A DNA stretch of 64,000 nucleotides from Desulforhopalus vacuolatus (GTDB taxonomy: Bacteria > Desulfobacterota > Desulfobulbia > Desulfobulbales > Desulfocapsaceae), in NCBI RefSeq assembly GCF_016918505.1, contig NZ_JAFFPZ010000006.1, positions 104,749 through 168,748 on the forward strand. Reading direction: 5' to 3'. The position numbers and the translations under genes are program-made. Positions 38,543 through 48,309 of this stretch are shown here, one piece after another. The notes beneath the pieces are model-generated. The model saw nothing but the letters and a program-made list of their open reading frames with translations. It made no database searches and was not told the origin of the DNA. Positions within the stretch are counted from its first letter, which is position 1. The number at the start of each line of letters is the position of its first letter.

Positions 38543-39772
38543 ATGTCATCTATAGCATTGTTTTATTGTAACTTTGTTCTGGAAGAAGAGTTGAAAAAGC
38601 AGCTTGCTGCGACCACGGGTTATACCATTGTATGCGATATAGATCTCCTTGAAGATGTGGCACATCGTTCTGGTATGGATTTGAAAAAGGTGCAACGGGC
38701 AGTTTTCGGAGCAAAATCGGTTTTTAATCAATTTACCCTTGAGAAAGAGCGGGCGCAGGCCTGGCTGAAGACAGCTGTTGCTAACGTGCTGCTGGGGGAT
38801 GGTATCATTCTTTGCGGTCTTTCCGCGTTGCTGGTGCCATCGGCGGTTACCCATGTTTTACGGGTGGCGGTGTTTGATGAGAAAAGAAACCGTATTCAGC
38901 GGGCGCTTGAAGAGGGAATGACGGAGAAGGGTGCTGAGAAGCTGCTGAAAAAATGCGATGATGAGGCGCTTGATTTCTCCATGCTGGTCCATGGTAAACC
39001 CTTTAGCGACACCTCTTTTTATGATATCAGCATTCCCGCCGGTGAATTGACCGCACGGGAGATGGCCCAGCTCATCCTTGAGCACTATCACCGGCCCGGA
39101 ATCCTCGCCACTGAGGCCTCCCGACAGGCTGCCAGAGATCTCGGCATCGCGGCGGATGCCGAACTGGCACTGGTATTGAAAGGTTATACCCCAACCGTCC
39201 TCTGCGAAAACGGCTGTGTCACGCTCAAGGTGAATAAATCCTCTTTCAATTTCACGCGCCTCGCGGAGACCATGCGCGGGATCATTTCATCGGTGGATGG
39301 AGTAAAGAGCATAGAAGTGCTCGCCAGTGGCGACTCTGCTGTCTCTATCATCCGTGATCAACAGTTTTCCCTGCCACCGAAGGTACTGCTGGTGGATGAT
39401 GAAAGGGATTTTGTCCAAACACTTTCCGAGCGGCTTGTTACCCGTCAATATGGGAGTTATCCGGTTTTTGATGGTGAACAGGCGCTGGAGTGTCTTGAAA
39501 CCGAAACTCCGGACGTGATGGTACTTGACCTCAAGATGCCTGGAGTCCAGGGCCTTGAGGTTCTTGAAAAGACGAAAAAGGCGAAGCCGGAAATTGAGAT
39601 CATCGTTCTCACCGGTCATGGTTCCGAAGATGACCGCGCCACCTGCCTCAAGATGGGAGCCTTTGACTACCTGCAAAAGCCTGTGGATATCAAGCAGCTT
39701 ACCGAGGTGATTGATAAAGCGTATAAAAAGGTGGCCGATGAGAAGCTTAAAAGTATTGAGGGAGGCGTCTGA
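38543..39772 (+). CDS. degenerate cytidylate-kinase-like domain fused to a response regulator receiver
   Basis: A 409-residue fusion. Residues 1-200 resemble the cytidylate-kinase-like family (LLEDVAHRSGMDLKKVQRA, then DGIILCGLSALL, HVLRVAVFDEKRNRIQRA, FYDISIPAGELTAREMAQLI), but the N-terminal P-loop is missing: the place of GxxGxGK reads FYCNFVLEEELKKQLA. Residues 205-275 form an HPr-like fold-sized linker domain (PTVLCENGCVTLKVNKSSF, EVLASGDSAVSI). From about 281 a CheY-type receiver follows (KVLLVDDERDF, phospho-acceptor Asp near 329 in VLDLKMPG). Probably a sensory or adaptor protein that binds rather than phosphorylates a nucleotide. AGGAG is six bases before the ATG. Confidence 0.8.
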   Translation: MSSIALFYCNFVLEEELKKQLAATTGYTIVCDIDLLEDVAHRSGMDLKKVQRAVFGAKSVFNQFTLEKERAQAWLKTAVANVLLGDGIILCGLSALLVPSAVTHVLRVAVFDEKRNRIQRALEEGMTEKGAEKLLKKCDDEALDFSMLVHGKPFSDTSFYDISIPAGELTAREMAQLILEHYHRPGILATEASRQAARDLGIAADAELALVLKGYTPTVLCENGCVTLKVNKSSFNFTRLAETMRGIISSVDGVKSIEVLASGDSAVSIIRDQQFSLPPKVLLVDDERDFVQTLSERLVTRQYGSYPVFDGEQALECLETETPDVMVLDLKMPGVQGLEVLEKTKKAKPEIEIIVLTGHGSEDDRATCLKMGAFDYLQKPVDIKQLTEVIDKAYKKVADEKLKSIEGGV

Positions 39773-39863
39773 CTTCAAGGGAGCTCTCAAGGAATCCAAA
39801 GCTCAAAAAGATGGATGAACGAAAAGGGAAGATGATTTCCCGTAGAGAAAACAAGGAGACAAT

Positions 39864-40304
39864 ATGACCAGCCTGATGGCAACCAAAGTATTAATTGTTG
39901 ATGACGAAACAGATTTTGTCGATCTTATGACCCGGCGTCTTGAGGCCCGCGGGCTGGATGTCGTTCCTGTAGTTAATGGCGAGGAAGCGGTGGAAGCGGT
40001 TGATGATCACTCCATTGATGTCGCTGTGGTGGATCTTTCCATGCCGGGTATCGATGGCCTTGAAACCCTGCGTCAGGTGAAGGAGAAACGGCCTGACCTT
40101 GAAGTTATCATGCTCACCGGACACTCCTCAGTAAAAAGCGGTATTGAGGCGATGAAGAGCGGGGCTACCGATTATCTCGAAAAACCGGTGGATCTTCAGG
40201 CTTTGATGGCGGCCATTCGTGCGGCCAAAGAGGCACGCATGGACCGTCTGCTGGAGCGCTCGGAAGAGGAGATTCAGCATATTCTGAAGAGTAAGAGCTG
40301 GTAA
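39864..40304 (+). CDS. single-domain response regulator
   Basis: A 146-residue CheY-like receiver. Acidic pocket VDDETDF, phospho-acceptor Asp57 (VVDLSMPG), the conserved threonine in LTGHSS and the lysine in EKPVD are all present. A 25-residue helical tail follows the receiver (EARMDRLLERSEEEIQHI) with no DNA-binding domain, so output must be by protein contact. It is preceded by AAGGAG and sits between the fusion regulator and the permease. Confidence 0.93.
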   Translation: MTSLMATKVLIVDDETDFVDLMTRRLEARGLDVVPVVNGEEAVEAVDDHSIDVAVVDLSMPGIDGLETLRQVKEKRPDLEVIMLTGHSSVKSGIEAMKSGATDYLEKPVDLQALMAAIRAAKEARMDRLLERSEEEIQHILKSKSW

Positions 40305-40412
40305 GGAGAGAATATTCCTGATGTGAAACAGGGGCAGGATGCTTTCTGGCGCCAACGGCGCGAAAGGGAAAGGTGCGTTTTCGGTCCTTAAACATATTTA
40401 CGGAGGTTAATC

Positions 40413-41888
40413 ATGATTGCAGCAGAGACCGCGGAAGCGGTAGAAGGTCAAGGTATTGACCTGAAGCGGTGGTTTTTCATCCTGCTCGGAATTGGGCTTT
40501 TTCTTTTTGTCTATTACTGCCCGCCGTGGCCGGACGCCATTGATCCGCTCGGCAAACATTTTGAGCTGAGCACGCCGGCCAAAGGGGCGATCGGCATATT
40601 TCTGCTCGCTGCCGTGTGGTGGGTTTTTGAAGTGGTGCCCATCGGTATCACCAGTCTTGCCATCGGAGCGCTGCAGGCCCTCTTCATGATCCGTGATCCG
40701 AAAGTTGCCTTCAATGATTTCATGGACCCGTCAGTTCTCTTTATCTTTGGTTCCATTGTCTTCGGAATGGTTTTTACCAAGACGGGCCTGACAAAACGTA
40801 TCGCCTACAAAATGCTTTCCATCGTAGGCGAGAAGACCTCGAACATTTACCTTGGCTGTTTTGTGATGACCGCCGCGATGACCCATCTCATGGCGCATAC
40901 GGCAGTTGCTGCCACTATGTTTCCGCTGCTGATGACCATCCATGCACTTTACGCGGATGGCGATCATCCCACCCGTTTCGGGAAGGGATTGTTCATCGGC
41001 ATGGCCTGGGTGGCCGGTGCCGGTTCTATCATTACTCTGCTTGGTGCCGCCCGTGGTGCTGTGGCTCTCGGTTTTTATAAAGATATCATGCACGTTGATA
41101 TCAGTTTCTTCACCCTCACCGCATACATGTTCCCGGTTGGCTGGCTGATGGTCTTTCTTCTCTGGCTTTTTATAATGTTTTTTTTCAAGCCGGAACAGAA
41201 GAGCGTACCGGGTTTGCAGGCACGCTCGAAGACCATGTATAGCAACCTCGGAAAATGGAGCCGTAATGAGATCCTGGCGCTCAGTATTGTCTTTATCACC
41301 ATTCTCGTCATTGCTCTAAAAAACTTTGTCCCGGCTTTTTCCGGGCTGCACAAAACAGCCATACTGCTGCTTTCCACCATCGCCTTTTTCATCCTCAGCA
41401 TCCTCTCTGTGGACGACCTTGAGGAGATTCCCTGGAACATTATTCTGCTCTTTGCCGGTGCCATGTCTATCGGTTTCTGTCTCTGGGATACGGGCGCTGC
41501 GAAATGGATGGCTGTTCACTGGCTGGCATTGTTTAAATCCTCCCCCGGCATCGTCTTTATCCTGGGGATGGCCTTCTTTGTCCTGATAATGACCAACTTC
41601 ATCATGAATGTGGCGGCTATCGCGATTTCTCTACCGGTGGCGCTGGTTATCGCACCTTACCTTGGTGTGAGCGGTGAAGTTATCCTCTTCAGCTCCCTCG
41701 TTACTGCAGGTATGCCCTTCCTGCTGCTGGTCGGAGCGGCACCAAACGCTATCGCCTACAGCTCGAAGCAGTTTACTCCAGGGGAATTTTTCAGATACGG
41801 TGCGCTTGCCAGTGTCATGCTTATGGCAGTTATCTGGTTTGCCGTTGTTGTTATCTGGCCACTGATGGGTATGAAAATATACGTATAA
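40413..41888 (+). CDS. DASS/SLC13-family anion permease
   Basis: A 491-residue inner-membrane transporter with about 11-13 helices. The family is recognised by the PAKGAIGIFLLAAVWWVFEVVPIGITSL beginning, summarised here by WWVFEVVPIG, by the MTHLMAHTAVAATMFPLL hairpin, and by the C-terminal substrate-loop region VGAAPNAIAYSSKQFTPGEF. DASS proteins carry dicarboxylates, sulfate or related anions, usually with sodium. The surrounding regulators suggest the substrate is also a signal. GGAGG precedes the start. Confidence 0.9.
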   Translation: MIAAETAEAVEGQGIDLKRWFFILLGIGLFLFVYYCPPWPDAIDPLGKHFELSTPAKGAIGIFLLAAVWWVFEVVPIGITSLAIGALQALFMIRDPKVAFNDFMDPSVLFIFGSIVFGMVFTKTGLTKRIAYKMLSIVGEKTSNIYLGCFVMTAAMTHLMAHTAVAATMFPLLMTIHALYADGDHPTRFGKGLFIGMAWVAGAGSIITLLGAARGAVALGFYKDIMHVDISFFTLTAYMFPVGWLMVFLLWLFIMFFFKPEQKSVPGLQARSKTMYSNLGKWSRNEILALSIVFITILVIALKNFVPAFSGLHKTAILLLSTIAFFILSILSVDDLEEIPWNIILLFAGAMSIGFCLWDTGAAKWMAVHWLALFKSSPGIVFILGMAFFVLIMTNFIMNVAAIAISLPVALVIAPYLGVSGEVILFSSLVTAGMPFLLLVGAAPNAIAYSSKQFTPGEFFRYGALASVMLMAVIWFAVVVIWPLMGMKIYV

Positions 41889-42624
<736 letters not shown>

Positions 42625-43968
42625 ATGCTCGACGATATCCTCAATGCTATTCCTCACGGGGTGATGCTTCTCGACGCCAGTCTGCTGGTACGCGGCATCA
42701 ACTCCCGACTGCAGGAGATGACCGGCTACAGTGCCGGTGAGGCGTGCGGCATTGGCGCAGAATTTATCCTTCGTTCCAGTATCGGCGCGGGCAGTTCTCT
42801 TGCCGGGAAGGTGCTGGAAAGTGGGGAGAGAGTTTGTCGGAACGGGACGTTGCTCAACCGCAGGCGAATCAGTCAGTGGGTGCAGTTTACTCTCAGCCGG
42901 GTCGATTCCATTGATGGAGAAACGGAAGACAGACCGGGGCTGGTGCTCGTGGTGGAGAAGGCAGAACGCTCGGAACCGGGTGGCGGAGGACGGAGCAGTT
43001 CAACCCTGGTTGGTCACAGTCCGCAGATGCAGGATGTTTTTGAACGAATGGCCATTCTTGCCCGTACCGACGCCTCAGTGCTGATTACGGGGGAGACCGG
43101 CAGTGGCAAGGATCGTATTGCCGAAGAGTTGCACGAGGCCTCCGCCCGCGCTGGACGCGCTTTCATCAAGGTGAACTGCGGCGCGCTGCCAGAGGCACTG
43201 CTGGAGTCCGAACTGTTTGGTCACCAGCGCGGTGCTTTTACCGGCGCGGTAAAAGACCATCCCGGCATGTTCCGTCTCGCCGATCACGGAACCCTTTTTC
43301 TCACAGAGATTGGTGACCTCTCCCTGTCTCTGCAGGTGAAATTGTTGTCAGTGCTGGATGACAGCCGCTTTTATCCGGTGGGAAGTTCCAGCTCGGTGAC
43401 GGTAGATGTTCGTCTTATTGCCGCCACTCATCGAGACTTGCGGAGGGAGGTGGCTGAGGAACGTTTTCGCGAAGATCTCTTCTTTCGTCTCAATGTTCTC
43501 CACCTGCGGGTGCCGCCGTTACGGGATCGGGCAGGGGACGTACGGCTGTTGCTGGACCATTTTCTACGGCGCAGTGTACGCCTCAACCACTCTCGGGTAG
43601 AGGGGTTCGACACTGAGGCAATACGGCGGCTGGTTGGCTATCGCTGGCCGGGTAACGTTCGCGAACTGCGCAACACCGTGGAGTATGGAGTAAATATGTG
43701 TCGCGGCACCCGCATTGGCTGTGGTGACCTGCCGGATTATCTCTTTGAGCCGCTTAAAGTGCGGACAGACGGGGCGTCTTCCGCCCCCCGGCCTGATCAA
43801 CCTGCACCGGCCCCCGTCACTCCCGCCACGGGTTGGGCGGAGCTGGAACAGCAGCGTATTCTCAACGCTCTGCAGCAGGCGGGCGGCCGAAGGGGCAGGG
43901 CGGCAGAGCTGCTCGGCATGGGACGCACCACCCTGTGGCGAAAGATAAAAGATTATAATCTGGAGTGA
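42625..43968 (+). CDS. sigma54-dependent transcriptional activator with PAS domain
   Basis: A 447-residue enhancer-binding protein. Residues 1-110 form a PAS-like sensor, residues 130-365 the AAA+ domain with Walker A GETGSGKD (near 155), the sigma54-contacting GAFTGA loop (near 202), and the arginine-finger region FREDLFFRLNVLHLRVPPLRDR. A Fis-type helix-turn-helix ends the protein (GRAAELLGMGRTTLWRKIK). Walker B reads LFLTEIGD with Thr227 where nearly all relatives have Asp, so ATP hydrolysis may be altered. There is no receiver domain. It is followed at once by the NifX-like gene. Confidence 0.9.
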   Translation: MLDDILNAIPHGVMLLDASLLVRGINSRLQEMTGYSAGEACGIGAEFILRSSIGAGSSLAGKVLESGERVCRNGTLLNRRRISQWVQFTLSRVDSIDGETEDRPGLVLVVEKAERSEPGGGGRSSSTLVGHSPQMQDVFERMAILARTDASVLITGETGSGKDRIAEELHEASARAGRAFIKVNCGALPEALLESELFGHQRGAFTGAVKDHPGMFRLADHGTLFLTEIGDLSLSLQVKLLSVLDDSRFYPVGSSSSVTVDVRLIAATHRDLRREVAEERFREDLFFRLNVLHLRVPPLRDRAGDVRLLLDHFLRRSVRLNHSRVEGFDTEAIRRLVGYRWPGNVRELRNTVEYGVNMCRGTRIGCGDLPDYLFEPLKVRTDGASSAPRPDQPAPAPVTPATGWAELEQQRILNALQQAGGRRGRAAELLGMGRTTLWRKIKDYNLE

Positions 43969-43972
43969 AACA

Positions 43973-44302
43973 ATGAAACTTCTCATTCCTACCTGTGGTA
44001 ACCATGTGGCTCCCCGTTTTGATAACGCGACTGAAGTGCTTATCGCCACCTGCTATGACCGGCAGCTCCTCGAAGAACCGCGATTTATTCTTCTCGCCAA
44101 TCCCTCTGCGGAGGGACTCTGTGACATGATTCTCAAGGAACAGGTGAAGTGTGTGGTCTGCTGTGGCATTGAGGAGGAGCATTACCGTTTTCTCAAGTGG
44201 AAAAAAATAACCGTGATCGATTCTGTAATCGGCCGCTGGAAACCGGCTCTTGACCTTGCCGTCGGCGGAGAACTGTCCGCCGGGGATATCCTGCGGGTAT
44301 AG
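43973..44302 (+). CDS. NifX/NifB-like iron-molybdenum cofactor family protein
   Basis: A 109-residue single-domain protein of the dinitrogenase cofactor-binding fold (MKLLIPTCGNHVAPRFDNAT, then VKCVVCCGIEEEHYRFL). Nif relatives bind Fe-Mo cofactor precursors; many short stand-alone members in sulfate reducers have no nitrogenase role. It starts four bases after the sigma54 activator (GGAGTG ribosome-binding site), so the two are co-expressed. It has four cysteines, including a Val-Cys-Cys pair, that could bind a metal. No nif genes are visible around it. Confidence 0.85.
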   Translation: MKLLIPTCGNHVAPRFDNATEVLIATCYDRQLLEEPRFILLANPSAEGLCDMILKEQVKCVVCCGIEEEHYRFLKWKKITVIDSVIGRWKPALDLAVGGELSAGDILRV

Positions 44303-44436
44303 AAAAAACGGTAAGACTATTTTTTACCGCGAAGAACGCAAAAGAAAAAGGAGACGGGAGAAGAGAGACGAAAGACTGGTTATTCAATGTTCCCTTGAAG
44401 GGAAAGAACACGGAAGAGAACTCACAAGGAGCCCCC
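44303..44436. repeat. short spacer with modules A and C
   Basis: Module A (44318-44343; TTTTTTACCGCGAAGAACG) and purine module C (44346-44375) separate the NifX-like gene from the histidine kinase. The sequence ends with CACAAGGAGCCCCC, the ribosome-binding site of the kinase. Confidence 0.65.
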
Positions 44437-46218
44437 ATGAACATCATCTCGAAGATCATGCCTTCCCTCTCCGGCGATATTGAGTCGCCGGAGGCGCTGG
44501 AACGTCGCTATCGGCAATTCTCCAGCAGCCTCACCTGCATACTGCTGGCACTGGTACTGATTCCCATGTTTATCATCTCTGTGCTTGCCCATTCTCAGTA
44601 TAAACGGATGCTGGAAGAGGAAGAGGTCGGACGTCTGCTGCTCAACGCGGAGCAGGCAGAGAATACCGTCGAGCTGTTTGTTGTCAAACTGCGCTCCATC
44701 ATCAACTTTGCCGGCCATGAGGATCGCTATGACGAATTGCTTCAGCCGGGTGTTCTCCAAAACCTCTTTCTCCGTCTGCGTAACTCCTTTCCCGATTATA
44801 CCGATATTGAGGTGGTTGGCCCGGACGGGCACACCGCCGCCTGGGAGGGGGACTATGTCAGTAAGGGACAGAGTTATATTGGTCAGCCCTGGTATGATGA
44901 AACTCTGAACAAGGGGTTCTATATCAGTAACATTTTCACCGGCTTTCGTGGTGTCCCTCACTTTGTCGTGGCTGTTTCCCGCAAACTTAAGGGTGGCGGA
45001 CAGTGGGTGATGCGGGTAAACATTGATGGCAAGACCCTGCAGCGCTATGTAGATGCGGTGGCGGCGACGTCAGTGGATGATCTTTTTCTCGTCGATCAAC
45101 AAGCAATCCTGCAGACCACCCCCAAAAAATATGGAGAGCGCGGAAAGCCCTCCATCTTCATCGGTGGCGGAGCTCTTAACCGCCGGCTTGACGCAGAAGT
45201 GGAACGACACCGGCAGGCGGTGGGCGGGGAATTTCTCATTGACCGGCAGATGACCGACGGTAAAGCCATGCTGCGGGTAATCCGCCCGGTGATCGGGACT
45301 CCGTGGCGGCTGGTGATGGTTAAGGAAGACTACCGCCGAGGGGCCAAATGGATCAATTTTCGCAATCACCTCTTTTTCTACCTGGTCTCCTGCGGAGTGC
45401 TGTCGATTCTTATTATCATCAGCATCAGTCGGGCCATTACCGAATATATTCGCGCGAGTGATCTCAAGCGGAAACAGTTCCTGCGAGAGGCGGAAAACAA
45501 CGATAAACTCGCCTCCATCGGACGGCTGGCCGCCGGTGTGGCACATGAGATCAACAATCCCCTGGCAATCATCAATCAGAAGGCGGGATTGATGGAAGAC
45601 TACATGGAGATGACCGGAGACTTTGAATATAAAACAGAGCTGAGCGGGGCGTTAAGCGGGATCGACGAGAGCGTGGAACGCTGCAAGACAATCACCCACC
45701 GTCTGCTTGGCTTTGCCCGGCATACCGATGTGACCGAGGAGGAGATTGAGATCAACAAGATGCTTAAGGAAGTAACCTCCTTTGTTGACCGAGAGGCAAG
45801 CTACAATCAGGTGGGGATCAATTTCCACTTTGCCGAACACCTGACACCCATTGTCAGTGACCGCGGGCAGTTGCAACAGGTCTTCCTTAATATTCTCAAC
45901 AATGCCATCTACGCCATTTGCAAAGATGGGGAAATTAACATATCTACCCGTCAGATGGATCCCGGTCATGTAGAGGTTAAAATCGCCGACACCGGCTGCG
46001 GCATGAACAAAGAGACTCTCGAACGTCTCTTTGAGCCCTTCTACACCACCAAGCCTACTGGCAAGGGGACTGGACTGGGGATGTCAATTACCTACGGCAT
46101 CATTAACAAACTCGGCGGCCGTATCAAGGTTGATTCTGAGGAAGGAAAAGGGACCACCTTTACCTTTCTGCTGCCGGTTCGGAACAAAGAAGCAGGGAAA
46201 GAAAAAACGGATGTGTAA
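44437..46218 (+). CDS. sensor histidine kinase with periplasmic Cache-like domain
   Basis: A 593-residue membrane kinase. Start at ATG 44437 with AAGGAG; an in-frame ATG at 44395 lies in repeat sequence. Membrane helices at about residues 30-52 and 303-325 flank a 250-residue periplasmic dCache-type domain (VEVVGPDGHTAAWEGDYV, GQPWYDETLNKGFYISN). The cytoplasmic part has the HisKA H-box GVAHEINNPLAI, N-box LNILNNAIYAI, and G-boxes ADTGCGM and GKGTGLGMSI. It should phosphorylate the adjacent receiver. Its ligand is plausibly a small organic acid or anion related to the permease. Confidence 0.94.
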   Translation: MNIISKIMPSLSGDIESPEALERRYRQFSSSLTCILLALVLIPMFIISVLAHSQYKRMLEEEEVGRLLLNAEQAENTVELFVVKLRSIINFAGHEDRYDELLQPGVLQNLFLRLRNSFPDYTDIEVVGPDGHTAAWEGDYVSKGQSYIGQPWYDETLNKGFYISNIFTGFRGVPHFVVAVSRKLKGGGQWVMRVNIDGKTLQRYVDAVAATSVDDLFLVDQQAILQTTPKKYGERGKPSIFIGGGALNRRLDAEVERHRQAVGGEFLIDRQMTDGKAMLRVIRPVIGTPWRLVMVKEDYRRGAKWINFRNHLFFYLVSCGVLSILIIISISRAITEYIRASDLKRKQFLREAENNDKLASIGRLAAGVAHEINNPLAIINQKAGLMEDYMEMTGDFEYKTELSGALSGIDESVERCKTITHRLLGFARHTDVTEEEIEINKMLKEVTSFVDREASYNQVGINFHFAEHLTPIVSDRGQLQQVFLNILNNAIYAICKDGEINISTRQMDPGHVEVKIADTGCGMNKETLERLFEPFYTTKPTGKGTGLGMSITYGIINKLGGRIKVDSEEGKGTTFTFLLPVRNKEAGKEKTDV

Positions 46219-46265
46219 GGTGATGCGCAGAGCAGTTTTGTGCAGAAAATAGACAAGGAGGCTCC

Positions 46266-46619
46266 ATGAAGATTTTGATTATTGATGATGAGGTTGAATT
46301 TGCCACAACTCTCTGCCAGCGGTTAAAACTGCGGAAATTTGATGTGTCTGAGGCGCATAGCGGCACAGAGGGGCTGGCAGCGCTCAGCGCTTCTGTCCCG
46401 GATGTCGTGCTGCTCGATATGAAGATGCCGGATATGAGCGGTTTTGACGTCTTGAAGGTCATCAGCAGAGATCTGCCGCAGACCCGTACCATCATGCTTA
46501 CCGGACACGGTTCGGGGGAGGCCGGGAAGGAGGGGCTGGCCCTCGGCGCGATAGACTATCTGATGAAGCCGGTGGAGCTCAAAGAGCTGCTGGCAAAATT
46601 GAAAACGCTGGAAAACTGA
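46266..46619 (+). CDS. single-domain response regulator
   Basis: A 117-residue CheY-like receiver with IIDDEVEF, phospho-acceptor Asp51 (LLDMKMPD), LTGHGS threonine and MKPVE lysine. It has no output domain. AAGGAGG precedes the ATG. It is encoded directly between the complete histidine kinase and the ATPase-less phosphotransfer protein, so a phosphorelay kinase to receiver to histidine protein is plausible. Confidence 0.94.
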   Translation: MKILIIDDEVEFATTLCQRLKLRKFDVSEAHSGTEGLAALSASVPDVVLLDMKMPDMSGFDVLKVISRDLPQTRTIMLTGHGSGEAGKEGLALGAIDYLMKPVELKELLAKLKTLEN

Positions 46620-46631
46620 GGGGAGAAGACA

Positions 46632-47276
46632 ATGGCAGGCGACGAGCAAAAACTGTGTGAGAGTCAGATTGAGTCTTATGGACAGCTGTTGGCCGGTTTC
46701 TCTCATGATATGAAAAACCACCTCAGTATTATCCGTGAATCTGCCGGGCTGATTGCGGATCTTGTGGAGATAAATGCTGCCGGGATGGATCCCGTTCTTG
46801 TGGAACGGTTCCAGAAAACAACCGATCTCATTGAAAATCGAGTAGTCGTTTCGGCCGGGCTGTTCCACCATCTGAGCAGTTTTGCCCACCGCCTGGATAC
46901 CCCAATCTCCAGTTTTTCCCTCAGTGAGGTGGTCGCGGAGATGGCTGCCTTTGTTGAACGGCCAGCCCGTCTCAGGCAGGTGAAACTGGAGCTGAAAAAC
47001 AACGCCGACGCGGTGCTGCTCAACTCTCCCACACTGCTGCAATTTTTATTCTACCGTCTTTACATGCACTGTCTGGATCAGCTTGGTCAAGGTGATACGC
47101 TCACTCTTGAGACTTCCGGGGTGGATGGTGCGGCGGTGTTGCGCATGGAAAGTGGTGGCACGTTGCTTCTTGCCGACTTCCCCAACGAAGAAGAGGCGGC
47201 GGCCCTCTCTCTGCTCGGCGGCAGTCTTTCTGAAGAGAAGGGAATTGTGTTGAAGCTTGGCAGTGTTGCTGCCTGA
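46632..47276 (+). CDS. HisKA-like phosphotransfer protein with degenerate ATPase domain
   Basis: A 214-residue soluble protein. Residues 14-80 are a HisKA dimerisation domain with the H-box FSHDMKNHLSIIRE (His25). The remainder has the length and beginning of a HATPase domain (SLSEVVAEMAAFVERPARLRQ), and LLQFLFYRLYMHCLDQL sits where the N-box helix should be, but the Asn, the DxGxG box and the GTGLG box are absent. It therefore probably cannot autophosphorylate and may act as a phosphotransfer, phosphatase or inhibitor of the kinase encoded two genes upstream. Last gene of the block. Confidence 0.75.
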   Translation: MAGDEQKLCESQIESYGQLLAGFSHDMKNHLSIIRESAGLIADLVEINAAGMDPVLVERFQKTTDLIENRVVVSAGLFHHLSSFAHRLDTPISSFSLSEVVAEMAAFVERPARLRQVKLELKNNADAVLLNSPTLLQFLFYRLYMHCLDQLGQGDTLTLETSGVDGAAVLRMESGGTLLLADFPNEEEAAALSLLGGSLSEEKGIVLKLGSVAA

Positions 47277-47694
47277 TTGCAGGAGAGAGAAGAAGGGAGA
47301 AAGGAGACGGGAGACGGGAGACGGGAGAAAGGAAAAAGCAAAAGACAAGACAAGACAAGACAAGACAACAGATTTTTTTGCCAACGAATAAAAGCTTGAA
47401 TAATGCGAATAAAAGCGAAAAAGATTTAAGGACAAAGATTTTATTTAATTAAGGCGGGCAGGACAGGAGAAGGGAAAAAGATTTTAAAACTAAACAGAGA
47501 TTTGCTGTTGTTATATCTTTACTTTCCGCTTTTCGCCCTTATTCGAGCAGTTATTCGTTGGTAAAAAATCTTTTAGCTGTTCTGTCTTTTGCTTTTCCCT
47601 TTCTCCTGTCTCCTGTCTCCTGTCTCCCCTTTCCCTTGTCTTTGTTTTTTTGTATGTGTAACATGTCTGTTTTATCAATAATTCAAGGAAGAAA
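47277..47694. repeat. composite repeat spacer with an ACAAG pentanucleotide run
   Basis: Purine C (47281-47333), a run of five ACAAG-type units (47344-47368), reverse B (47370-47415), E (47480-47520), B (47528-47575), pyrimidine C (47594-47635), then unique sequence with the LysE ribosome-binding site (AAGGAAG). Module A is missing here. Confidence 0.8.
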
Positions 47695-48309
47695 ATGACC
47701 TTTTCAGACTGGCTCTCACTTTTTGCTGTTGCCCTTCTCGGTGCCATGTCGCCTGGGCCAAGTCTCGCTGTTGTGGTGCGCAACACTCTCGGCGGCGGTC
47801 GTCTCAACGGAGTGCTTACTGCCTGGAGTCACGCCTGCGGCATTTGCATTTATGCCCTGCTCACCGTGCTTGGTCTTGCTATTGTGTTGAAAAACATACC
47901 GATCCTTTTCCATTGTATCGGTATCGCCGGAGCCTGCTATCTCGCCTGGCTCGGCTGGAAGGCTCTCCATTCAAGGGGAGGAATCTCCGCCACACTCACT
48001 GAAGGGAAGCAGCAGCGGCCGCTTGAGGCAATGCGGGACGGCATCATGATCTCTGCTCTCAACCCCAAAATCGGCCTCTTTTTCCTCGCTCTTTTCAGTC
48101 AGGTCGTCAGCCAGGAGACTACTACTGCCGGTAAATTCCTCACCGTTCTCACGCCGGTCATTACCGATGGCGGCTGGTATACCTTTGTGGTTGTCATTAT
48201 CTCCAGCGGGAAAATTCTCGAGATGCTGCGCGCGCGGGCAGTGCTTATCGACCGTATCACCGGGGTGGTACTAATTGTCGTCGCCGTGAAAATTGTTTTT
48301 TCTTTCTAA
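47695..48309 (+). CDS. LysE/RhtB family amino-acid exporter
   Basis: A 204-residue inner-membrane protein with six hydrophobic segments. The family signature GAMSPGPSLAVVVRNTLGGGR near the N-terminus and the NPK motif (SALNPKIGLFFLALF) are present. It exports basic or neutral amino acids or related compounds; the substrate cannot be assigned. The stop codon is followed immediately by purine repeat sequence. Confidence 0.9.
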   Translation: MTFSDWLSLFAVALLGAMSPGPSLAVVVRNTLGGGRLNGVLTAWSHACGICIYALLTVLGLAIVLKNIPILFHCIGIAGACYLAWLGWKALHSRGGISATLTEGKQQRPLEAMRDGIMISALNPKIGLFFLALFSQVVSQETTTAGKFLTVLTPVITDGGWYTFVVVIISSGKILEMLRARAVLIDRITGVVLIVVAVKIVFSF

